Translations under genes and position numbers: made by a program | The notes under the pieces: model-generated | Database searches by the model: none | The model's input: the letters and a program-made list of their open reading frames with translations, nothing else | Told to the model about the DNA's origin: nothing | In this document: positions 26,107 to 33,513 of the stretch, in pieces | Numbering within the stretch: the stretch's first letter is position 1 | Layout of the letters: every line of letters begins with the position of its first letter | NCBI RefSeq assembly: GCF_000145035.1 | Contig: NC_014387.1 | Span: 1,602,001-1,666,000 of the forward strand | DNA length: 64,000 nucleotides | DNA from: Butyrivibrio proteoclasticus B316 | GTDB taxonomy: Bacteria; Bacillota; Clostridia; Lachnospirales; Lachnospiraceae | Reading direction: 5' to 3'

Positions 26107-27114
26107 ATGGAGAGAGAAGAAAAAATCAAAATTGCAATAACTGCCGGAATAGCAGGGCTTATACTACTTATTCTGATTTTATTTCTTGCTTTATCAGGCA
26201 AGGATTCTAAATCAGATGAGCAGGCTTTAAGTGATAATATAACAAAATATGCCTCAGACCTTGCAGAGGGCAGTCAGGCTGCAAGCGATGCTTCATCTGA
26301 GGGCGTATCTGATGATGCTGCAACTGAGAGCACATCAGTAGTTCCTTATTCGGAGTATGTCAATGCCAAAAAGGGAACAGTTTCCGGCAATAGTTTCTAT
26401 GAGACTAAGAGCGCTGTACTTAAAGATGTTTATAAGAAGATCAAATATGACACTGACGCTCAGCTTCAGGAGATGATGGCATATTTTGCAGACGGTAATG
26501 AAGAGGCGGTTCGTGACCTTGCACATCTTGAGAGATTTGAAGCTATGTCTTTTTCATTAGACGGAACCAAGGATTTTTACTACCACGGTGAAGTGAATGG
26601 GAACGGTCAGCCCGATGGAATTGGAATTGCTGTTTATGCTGATGATCAGTATTATTATGGACACTGGAAGGATGGAGTGAGATCTGGAGACGGCAAATGG
26701 ATTTCTTTTTATCCTTCTTATAGCCAGTACGTAGTAACAGAGCATATGTACTTTGGTGAGTGGCTGGATGATATGCCAAACGGGCATGGGCAGGAGCATT
26801 ATGATTATAATCAGGATTATATGAATGATGCTGATCTGTATCTGCAGAATGCTATTGGATACTTTGCAAATGGCTATTACAACGGTGAACAGTACATTAT
26901 TACTGTTGATAAGAATTATGACACTAAGGAATGGATCGGAACCTGCGACATGGGTAACTGGGTACAGGTTCTTAATACTGCAGAAGACAGTAAAGGCAGG
27001 ATTGCGGTTCTAAGTGAAAGAGAAAATGCTGATAATCATGTCTGGATGGTCAAAAATAAAGCTACGGATAATCGTGTTCTTGGTATTATTACAGGTGGTT
27101 CTATAACTAAATGA
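26107..27114 (+). CDS. Membrane-anchored protein with MORN repeats
   Basis: 335 codons from ATG 26107; GGAG 26096-26099 is seven bases upstream, so the in-frame GTG at 26101 is rejected. One N-terminal membrane segment (about residues 8-29) is followed by a Ser/Ala/Asp-rich spacer, a helical part, and MORN-type repeats near residues 150-230 (YYHGEVNGNGQPDGIGIAVY, YYYGHWKDGVRSGDGKW, YFGEWLDDMPNGHGQEHY). The repeat region is predicted outside the membrane. MORN repeats often bind lipid or protein surfaces; function here is unknown. Its TGA stop overlaps the ATG of rlmH (ATGA), so the two are translationally coupled. Confidence 0.75.
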   Translation: MEREEKIKIAITAGIAGLILLILILFLALSGKDSKSDEQALSDNITKYASDLAEGSQAASDASSEGVSDDAATESTSVVPYSEYVNAKKGTVSGNSFYETKSAVLKDVYKKIKYDTDAQLQEMMAYFADGNEEAVRDLAHLERFEAMSFSLDGTKDFYYHGEVNGNGQPDGIGIAVYADDQYYYGHWKDGVRSGDGKWISFYPSYSQYVVTEHMYFGEWLDDMPNGHGQEHYDYNQDYMNDADLYLQNAIGYFANGYYNGEQYIITVDKNYDTKEWIGTCDMGNWVQVLNTAEDSKGRIAVLSERENADNHVWMVKNKATDNRVLGIITGGSITK

Positions 27115-27593
27115 GTACAATAAGTATTATTTGCGTGGGCAAGATCAAGGAAAAATATTGGAATGATGCTATTGCAGAGTATTCCAAAAGATTGTCCAGG
27201 TATTGTAAAATAAATATCATAGAGGTTCAGGATGAGAAGACCCCTGACAATGCACCTCCTGCCATAGAGGATCAGATCAAGAAAAAAGAGGGAGAGAGAA
27301 TTCTCCAGAATATTGATCCAGGAGCGTATGTATGCGCCCTTGCAATAGGTGGCAAAAAGTATTCTTCTGAAGGCTTTGCTGAGTTTATTGCAGATAAAGG
27401 AGTATCCGGAGTTAGCCATATTCAGTTTATTATTGGAGGCTCACTTGGCATTCATGAGTCAGTTCTTTCCAAAGCTCATAGTCAGATCAGTTTCTCAGAC
27501 ATGACCTTTCCTCACCAGATGATGCGAGTGATACTCTTAGAACAAATTTACAGGGGATATCGTATTAATCGCGGTGAACCATATCATAAATAA
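27111..27593 (+). CDS. rlmH: 23S rRNA (pseudouridine1915-N3)-methyltransferase
   Basis: 160 codons, normal for RlmH (YbeA/SPOUT family). It methylates pseudouridine 1915 in helix 69 of 23S rRNA on the assembled 70S ribosome, using S-adenosylmethionine. Motifs: ICVGKIKEKYW at the start, LAIGGKKYSSEGFAEF, the SPOUT knot segment FIIGGSLGIHESVLSKA and the C-terminal TFPHQMMRVILLEQIYRGYRI and GEPYHK, whose final Tyr-His-Lys lies in the active site. The gene overlaps the MORN protein gene by four bases and precedes phoH by 14 bp, forming a ribosome-related operon. Confidence 0.97.
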   Translation: MSTISIICVGKIKEKYWNDAIAEYSKRLSRYCKINIIEVQDEKTPDNAPPAIEDQIKKKEGERILQNIDPGAYVCALAIGGKKYSSEGFAEFIADKGVSGVSHIQFIIGGSLGIHESVLSKAHSQISFSDMTFPHQMMRVILLEQIYRGYRINRGEPYHK

Positions 27594-27607
27594 TTGGGGA
27601 TTTTTAA

Positions 27608-28651
27608 ATGAGTGAAATTACAGAGTTGTCATTAGCACTTACTGCTGATGATGAGAGGAATATTTTTGGGGGAAATGATACCTATATACGTAAGATTGAG
27701 AAGAGCTTACATGTAGAGATTATAGACCGAAATGGTGAGCTTCATATAATTGGTGACAAGGAAAGCGCAGGTAAAGCTTCAGGTATTATCAGAGAGCTTG
27801 TTCAGTTATCCAGGCGAGGCACCAGCATTGAAGAGCAGAGTGTCGATTATGCAATTTCTTTAAAAGAAGATTCTGTCAGGACCAAAGAAAATCTTAGTGA
27901 AAACGTTCTTGTAGATATAGACAGGGACGTTATTTGTCATACTATTTCAGGTAAACCTATCAAACCCAAGACCTTGGGACAGAAAAAATACATAGATGCT
28001 ATTAGAAATAAGATGATCGTATTTGGTCTTGGACCAGCCGGAACAGGAAAAACTTATCTTGCCATGGCCATGGCTATTACTGCTTTTCAGAGAGAAGAGG
28101 TCAGTAGGATCATTTTGACAAGACCTGCCATAGAAGCCGGTGAGAAGCTCGGCTTTTTGCCAGGAGATCTTCAGAGCAAGGTGGATCCATATCTTCGTCC
28201 TTTATATGATGCTTTATATCAGATAATGGGAACAGAGAATTTCATCAAGAATATGGAAAAAGGCCTCATTGAGGTTGCTCCTCTTGCCTATATGAGAGGA
28301 CGAACTCTTGATAATGCTTTTATCATTTTGGATGAAGCACAGAATACGACTCCTGCTCAGATGAAGATGTTCCTTACCAGAATTGGTTTTGGCTCTAAGG
28401 TTATCATCACTGGTGATGCTACACAGAAAGATCTTGCTCCTGATACCAGATCAGGACTTGACGTTGCAGAGAGCGTTCTTAAGGGAATTGATGATATTGC
28501 ATTCTGTACATTGACCAGCAGTGATGTTGTCAGACATCCTCTTGTTCAGAAAATTGTTAAGGCCTATGAGGATTATGAGAAGAAGGCCGCTAACAAGCAG
28601 AAAAAGAAATCTATTCAGAAATTGGAGAGAAGAACAAGAGATGGAAAGTGA
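27608..28651 (+). CDS. phoH: PhoH-like ATPase
   Basis: 347 codons. The first 110 residues form an N-terminal RNA-binding-like part (KH-type features, KIEKSLHVEIIDRNGELHI region), followed by the PhoH P-loop core: Walker A GLGPAGTGKTYLAMAMA (about residues 140-156), LTRPAIEAGEKLGFLPGDL, Walker B AFIILDEAQNTTPAQMKMF and ITGDATQKDL. PhoH proteins are superfamily-1-like ATPases thought to act on RNA. Between rlmH and ybeY the usual order is phoH-pgpH-ybeY, as here. The last 11 bases overlap the next gene, whose ATG lies at 28641. Confidence 0.94.
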   Translation: MSEITELSLALTADDERNIFGGNDTYIRKIEKSLHVEIIDRNGELHIIGDKESAGKASGIIRELVQLSRRGTSIEEQSVDYAISLKEDSVRTKENLSENVLVDIDRDVICHTISGKPIKPKTLGQKKYIDAIRNKMIVFGLGPAGTGKTYLAMAMAITAFQREEVSRIILTRPAIEAGEKLGFLPGDLQSKVDPYLRPLYDALYQIMGTENFIKNMEKGLIEVAPLAYMRGRTLDNAFIILDEAQNTTPAQMKMFLTRIGFGSKVIITGDATQKDLAPDTRSGLDVAESVLKGIDDIAFCTLTSSDVVRHPLVQKIVKAYEDYEKKAANKQKKKSIQKLERRTRDGK

Positions 28652-29852
28652 GAATAAGGTAGAACTTAAACTCAAATTATATTATGGCGGACTGTTCTTG
28701 CTTACCGGTTTATGCGTATTTATCTTTTCTCTGTTAGGGGAAAAGAGCTATGAAGCAATTTTGAGAAATACTATTGTATCTCTTATCATAACAGGAACTG
28801 TTATCTTTATGCTTATGGACGCCATAGGCAGAGGTGATAAGGGCTTTTCCTACGATAATTTCAGACATAAAGACAGATTTATCTTATCATATGCTGTTTT
28901 TACTGTTATGGCATGTGTTTTAGGATTTGTACCTAATCAGTTTTGGCCATATATGTCTTTGTTTGTTATTCTTGGTTTGTTCTCCAATACAGAGATTGGG
29001 CTTGTTTCCGGCGTTGGACTTGTTACTATATCAGTGATGCTTGAAGGAAACGGCAGCTATGGCGAGCTTTTTATGTATGTTCTTGCAGGAGCTGTGGCAC
29101 TTTCTCTTTTCAGAGACCTTAAGGAGAATACTTCAATCGGTTTGCCTGTAGCTATTTCGCTCATGATGCAGGCAGTTCTTTTGGTTGCATTTAATGTTTT
29201 ATTTCAGAACAGGACTTTATCAATAAACATCCTGATCCTGCCTATTTTGAATCTGATGCTGAATCTTATCATACTGCTCATATTTTTGAATATGTTTGGC
29301 GTGTATATTATCAGAAAGTCCAATGACATGTATATGGATATCAATGATACAGAATATCCACTTTTGGTTAAGCTCAAGGACTATGATAAGGATGAATACT
29401 ATAAGGCTATCCATACAGCATATCTGGCTGAGAGAATAGCAATAGGACTTGGTTTTAATGCCAGAGCTATCAAGAACTGTTCCTATTATCACAGAATAGG
29501 AAAGCTTGATGGTTCTAAGGATTGGGAAAGTGTTAAGCATGTTTATGAAGAACATCATTTTCCTGATGAGGCGGTGGCTCTTTTACATGAATATATTGAA
29601 CCGTCTTCTAGTGCAGTCAGATCCAAGGAGGCTCTTACTATCAGCCTTACAGAAACAGTTATTTCTTCTATCATGTATCTTATCAAGAAGAATAAAGATG
29701 CCAAGATAGATTATGATCAGCTTATCGATAAGGTTTTTGATAAAAAGGAAGCTGACGGAGAACTCAAAAACAGTGACATTACCTTTAGAGAATATGACCA
29801 GATGAAGAAAATACTTAAAAAGGAGAAGCTATATTATGACTTTTTGCGTTGA
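28641..29852 (+). CDS. Shortened PgpH-like membrane protein with a degenerate HD domain
   Basis: 403 codons from ATG 28641, overlapping phoH by 11 bp; longer in-frame upstream starts lie wholly within phoH and are rejected. Eight or so hydrophobic segments (residues about 10-235) are followed by a soluble HD-type domain. By position and fold it corresponds to PgpH/YqfF, the cyclic-di-AMP phosphodiesterase found at this place in Firmicutes. It lacks the long extracellular 7TMR-HDED domain of PgpH. In the HD domain the first His is kept (HTAYLAERIA) but the HD pair reads YYHRIGK instead of YYHDIGK, and the last metal Asp region reads SLTETVISS. It is therefore probably not an active metal phosphodiesterase; perhaps a c-di-AMP or membrane sensor. 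Confidence 0.75.
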   Translation: MESENKVELKLKLYYGGLFLLTGLCVFIFSLLGEKSYEAILRNTIVSLIITGTVIFMLMDAIGRGDKGFSYDNFRHKDRFILSYAVFTVMACVLGFVPNQFWPYMSLFVILGLFSNTEIGLVSGVGLVTISVMLEGNGSYGELFMYVLAGAVALSLFRDLKENTSIGLPVAISLMMQAVLLVAFNVLFQNRTLSINILILPILNLMLNLIILLIFLNMFGVYIIRKSNDMYMDINDTEYPLLVKLKDYDKDEYYKAIHTAYLAERIAIGLGFNARAIKNCSYYHRIGKLDGSKDWESVKHVYEEHHFPDEAVALLHEYIEPSSSAVRSKEALTISLTETVISSIMYLIKKNKDAKIDYDQLIDKVFDKKEADGELKNSDITFREYDQMKKILKKEKLYYDFLR

Positions 29853-30339
29853 AAATGAGGTTGACGCAAGCTTTGACTTTGATATTGAAGAGCTTGGGAG
29901 AACAGTTGCACAGGCAGTTCTTGATGAAGAAAAATGCCCTTATGAAGTGGAAATAAGTCTTACGATTACTGACGATGAAGGTATCAGAGAAATCAATAAT
30001 GAGTTCAGACAGATTGACAGCCCTACTGATGTATTGTCTTTTCCTAACGTAAGCTATGATGAACCTGGGGATTTTTCTGTAATTGATGGGGAACAGAAGG
30101 TTGATCTGCTTAATCCTGATACAGGTAATATAAGTTTTGGGGATATTGTCATCAATGTTAACAGAGTGAGATCGCAGGCTCTTGAATACGGACATTCAGA
30201 GAAGCGTGAATTTGCGTTCCTTGTGGCTCACAGTATGCTTCATTTATGCGGATATGATCATATGGAGGAGCAGGAAGCTGCTGTTATGGAAGGCAAACAG
30301 AATGATATTCTGACATATCTTGGCATTACCAGAGACTAA
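29836..30339 (+). CDS. ybeY: Endoribonuclease YbeY (rRNA maturation factor)
   Basis: 167 codons from ATG 29836, overlapping the previous gene by 17 bp with AAAAGGAG just ahead. YbeY is a zinc-dependent endoribonuclease for 16S rRNA 3'-end maturation and ribosome quality control. The zinc site is the HSMLHLCGYDHMEEQE motif near residues 132-147, preceded by FRQIDSPTDVLSFP and FGDIVINV. Its place behind phoH and the PgpH-like gene is typical. Confidence 0.97.
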   Translation: MTFCVENEVDASFDFDIEELGRTVAQAVLDEEKCPYEVEISLTITDDEGIREINNEFRQIDSPTDVLSFPNVSYDEPGDFSVIDGEQKVDLLNPDTGNISFGDIVINVNRVRSQALEYGHSEKREFAFLVAHSMLHLCGYDHMEEQEAAVMEGKQNDILTYLGITRD

Positions 30340-30360
30340 TTTTGTTTAGGGGAGTTTTGT

Positions 30361-32001
30361 ATGAAGACCTACACTGAGGAAAAGAGGATCAGGCCGGATA
30401 TACTCACGTCTACTGTCTTTTGGTCCATTTGCATTATGATGTTATTTAACATTATATCAGTGAGAATATTTGGGGATATGGGAGCAGGCTTTTGTTGTGT
30501 TCCCAATACTCTTTTCTTTTTACTATATATTTCATTTGTTTTGGCTGCTCAGAAGTCAGTTTATGTTATGGTCAGGCTTCGCGCCAGAAGATCTCAGTTT
30601 TTAAATGCTGAGACAAATATGAAGAGATCAATGAGAATGTTTTCTGTGGCGGGGATTATTCTTGCTGTGCTTATCGGTTTTGGGAGCTTTAATTTTGCAA
30701 GGAATCTGCTTGGATCAGGCAAAGCTTATTTTCAGCTGATAGTAGTAGCAGTCAGTCTGATTTTATTATGTCCCCAGGGCGTTCTTCGCGGCTATCTTCA
30801 GGGACTTGGATATACCAGACCAATAGTTATTTCTGATCTTCTTATATCCGTAACTTCTTTTGTTTCCGGCGGAATTATTTCCGGGATCATGTATAGTTAT
30901 GGCAAAAAAGTTAATGATCTGTTCCACGGAGATGAGTATAGCGCAATCTATGGGGCTTCCGGCATGATGCTTGGCCTTCTTATAGGTTCGTTTATAGGTC
31001 TGCTTCAGATTATCATTAGTTATTCGCTTAGGAAAAAAGAAATTGCTGAAATAGTAAAAAATGGTGCTCCAAGATACCTTGATAATAAAAATGACGTCTA
31101 TACCAGCATAAGACCGATTGAGTATTTATATGCATCAGCCCTTTTAATGCTTCTTGTTGACAATTTGTTTTTTAATTTTCTACAGATGAAGGATGGAAAT
31201 AATGATGCCATGATTGGTGCCTTTGGGGCATATGGCGGTCGTATAGTATCTTTCGTTATTCTTGTAGCATTCTTATGCTGCATTCCATTTGTCAAATCCT
31301 GGAATAGAGTAATGGCAAGAATTGAGAGAGATGAGATTGAGGGAGCAAGAGACAGATTAAAGAAGCTTCTACATTTTACTTACATGCTTCTTATACCGGT
31401 ATTTACAGCTATTTTTGTTCTGGCTGATACCATTCAGGTTGCAATATTCGAAAAGAGTACCAGTGAGATCAGCGCTATTTTCAGGTTGGCGGCTATTTTG
31501 ATAGTTCTTTTGTCTATCGGAGTATTGGTATCATGGCTTCTTAATCATATGGGTAAGAAGCTTCTTACTACGATCAATCTGACTGTGGGATGGGCTGTGC
31601 ATATTGGCTTATTGGTTCTATTGTCAATTGTCCTTGGTCATGATCTATATACTATAATCATTTCTGAGATTGTCACTTTCTTAATTTATGATATTATGTG
31701 TATGTTTATGATACTCAAGATGCTCAAATTACATTCCAATATTCTTTTAAACATTGGAATACCATTTCTTGCATCCGGGGTAGCAGGGCTTATTCTGCTT
31801 GCACTCGACAGAATATTGATCAATGTTATAGGTGAAATACTGACATTACTGATCAGTGTAATTGTTTTTGCGATTATCTATGTTTTATTGATGGTTGTAC
31901 TTAGAGGAATTAGAACACATGAGCTTGAAACTGTTCCTTTAGGGAGATTTTTCATTTCGTTTTCGTCCAGAGTACAACATGATAGCTTTTATGAGGAATA
32001 A
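30361..32001 (+). CDS. MOP-superfamily flippase (SpoVB/polysaccharide exporter-like)
   Basis: 546 codons with about 13-14 membrane helices and almost no soluble part. The segment LRGYLQGLGYTRPIVISDL (about residues 141-159) matches the RGxxQG...P.AIS motif of SpoVB/MurJ-type flippases of the MOP superfamily, which move lipid-linked oligosaccharides or peptidoglycan precursors across the membrane. The N-terminus is shorter in first-helix charge motifs than MurJ, so I do not call it MurJ. GGGG AG at 30350-30355 precedes ATG 30361. It ends two bases before the TTG start of the next gene, so the two are coupled. Confidence 0.75.
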   Translation: MKTYTEEKRIRPDILTSTVFWSICIMMLFNIISVRIFGDMGAGFCCVPNTLFFLLYISFVLAAQKSVYVMVRLRARRSQFLNAETNMKRSMRMFSVAGIILAVLIGFGSFNFARNLLGSGKAYFQLIVVAVSLILLCPQGVLRGYLQGLGYTRPIVISDLLISVTSFVSGGIISGIMYSYGKKVNDLFHGDEYSAIYGASGMMLGLLIGSFIGLLQIIISYSLRKKEIAEIVKNGAPRYLDNKNDVYTSIRPIEYLYASALLMLLVDNLFFNFLQMKDGNNDAMIGAFGAYGGRIVSFVILVAFLCCIPFVKSWNRVMARIERDEIEGARDRLKKLLHFTYMLLIPVFTAIFVLADTIQVAIFEKSTSEISAIFRLAAILIVLLSIGVLVSWLLNHMGKKLLTTINLTVGWAVHIGLLVLLSIVLGHDLYTIIISEIVTFLIYDIMCMFMILKMLKLHSNILLNIGIPFLASGVAGLILLALDRILINVIGEILTLLISVIVFAIIYVLLMVVLRGIRTHELETVPLGRFFISFSSRVQHDSFYEE

Positions 32002-32003
32002 TT

Positions 32004-33305
32004 TTGGGTAAAAAAATAATTGTTGCCGGTGGCGGTGCAGCTGGAATGTGTGCTGCAATTTATGCTGCCAGAAACGGTGCTGATGTCACTATAATTGAGA
32101 AGAACACACAGCTTGGTAAGAAACTTTCCATGACCGGAAATGGAAGATGTAACTTATCAAATCTTAATATGAACGAAAAAATGTACAACCTTTCTGCAGA
32201 GAAGAGAATGAAACAGTGGTTGTCTGTTTATGGTGTCCTTGACGTTATTAATTTTTTTAAATCTCTGGGCATTGTTATCAAAAGCGAGGACGGCTATCTT
32301 TATCCCGTATCAGGGCAGGCTGGAACTGTTGTTACAGCTTTCGAAAATGAGATCAGGAGACTGGGCGTTAAGGTTATTTATGGGGAGCAGGTCAAGTCAG
32401 TTAAGATAAGCGGATCAGAACCTGATGATAAGGCACTTGATGCCAGACAGATAGAGGCTGTTCTTACAAGAGGAGCCAAAATAGACAACAAACTCGAAAA
32501 ATATACTGTTGTAACAAATCTCAATTCCTATGAAGCAGACAGAGTTATTCTAGCCACCGGTTCTCTTAGCGGAGCTAAGAGTACTATGTCTACCGGTGAT
32601 GGATACTATATTTGCAAACAGCTTGGTATGAATATCAAGGATACTTATCCGGCACTTGTAGGTTTTAAATGTGACCAGAATGAGCAGATGCCTGAAAACG
32701 GAGTTCGCTGTACTGCTGAGATTTCCTTTATGCTGGGTACAGAGGCACTGGCCGTTGAATATGGAGAGCTTCAGTTTACCAGAGATGGTATTTCAGGAAT
32801 TCCTGTTATGCAGGCCAGCAGTAAGATTGTTAAGTTTCTTGCTGAAGGTAAACCTATATATGCTTCTATTAACTTCTTCCCTGACTATGATGACGAGGAC
32901 TTTTTGTCTTTGGAAAAAGAAATGCTGAGACTTCGCGATGACAGAAGCCTTAAGGAATTTCTTAACGGTTTTTACAATAGTAATATAAATGACATGATAG
33001 TATCTCGAATGAAAATGAGTGCTTCCATGAAGATGAAGAATATTTCAGAGAGTATGGTTCTGAGCATTTTTAATGCGTACAGGAATTACAGGATCAAATT
33101 GTCAGAGAGCTATGGCTATCAGCAGGCACAGGTTACTTCCGGAGGAGTCAGCCTTGGTGATATCAAGGATGATATGGCTGTTAATGATCACCATGGAATA
33201 TTTGTAATTGGAGAATTATTAGATGTTGATGGCAGGTGCGGAGGATATAATCTTCAGTGGGCTTTCACCAGCGGAAGCATAGCAGGGACTGTAGCTTCAT
33301 TGTAA
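32004..33305 (+). CDS. HI0933/YhiN-family NAD(P)/FAD-dependent oxidoreductase
   Basis: 433 codons from TTG 32004; GAGGAA at 31993-31998, inside the end of the previous gene, has correct spacing and the protein then begins directly with the FAD motif IIVAGGGAAGMCAAIYAARNG. Further family marks are NTQLGKKLSMTGNGRCNLSN, VILATGSLSG, TRDGISGIPVMQAS and the C-terminal TSGGVSLGDI and GELLDVDGRCGGYNLQWAF. Members are flavoproteins of largely unknown reaction; some HI0933 relatives act on RNA bases or as reductases, but this cannot be told. A large foldback fills the gap to the next FAD enzyme. Confidence 0.9.
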   Translation: MGKKIIVAGGGAAGMCAAIYAARNGADVTIIEKNTQLGKKLSMTGNGRCNLSNLNMNEKMYNLSAEKRMKQWLSVYGVLDVINFFKSLGIVIKSEDGYLYPVSGQAGTVVTAFENEIRRLGVKVIYGEQVKSVKISGSEPDDKALDARQIEAVLTRGAKIDNKLEKYTVVTNLNSYEADRVILATGSLSGAKSTMSTGDGYYICKQLGMNIKDTYPALVGFKCDQNEQMPENGVRCTAEISFMLGTEALAVEYGELQFTRDGISGIPVMQASSKIVKFLAEGKPIYASINFFPDYDDEDFLSLEKEMLRLRDDRSLKEFLNGFYNSNINDMIVSRMKMSASMKMKNISESMVLSIFNAYRNYRIKLSESYGYQQAQVTSGGVSLGDIKDDMAVNDHHGIFVIGELLDVDGRCGGYNLQWAFTSGSIAGTVASL

Positions 33306-33316
33306 TGGCTACGCAG

Positions 33317-33498
33317 AAGGTTACGATGCAAGGGGGCACCAGAGAATGTATCTCGACTCTTGCGGTGCTGGGCACGACGCAAAGCCCAAGGCTAAACCTC
33401 TGCGTGCATAGGCACTTGAGGTTTATGGTCTTTGCTCTGTAGCACCGAAATCGATTCGAGTATACATTCTTCCGGCGCAGCCACTTGTGCAAAGCCTT
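33317..33498 (+). repeat. Large imperfect palindrome (about 180 bp), possible structured RNA or mobile palindromic element
   Basis: Successive segments pair in order around a centre near 33409: TGCAAG (33327-33332) with CTTGTGCA (33484-33491, one extra T), AGAATGTA (33343-33350) with TACATTCT (33463-33470), CTCGA (33352-33356) with TCGAG (33456-33460), CGGTGCT (33363-33369) with AGCACCG (33441-33447), GCAAAG (33379-33384) with CTTTGC (33430-33435), TAAACCTC (33393-33400) with GAGGTTTA (33418-33425), and GTGC (33404-33407) with GCAC (33412-33415). The stretch is GC-richer than its surroundings and holds no convincing gene. It does not end in a T tract. Confidence 0.75.
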
Positions 33499-33513
33499 AC
33501 GAAAGGATTAGAT

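Noticed and set aside
33257..33492. Short open frames on both strands across the 33.3-33.5 kb gap
   Set aside because: They follow the palindrome and overlap the end of the preceding gene; no ribosome binding site and no protein-like pattern.
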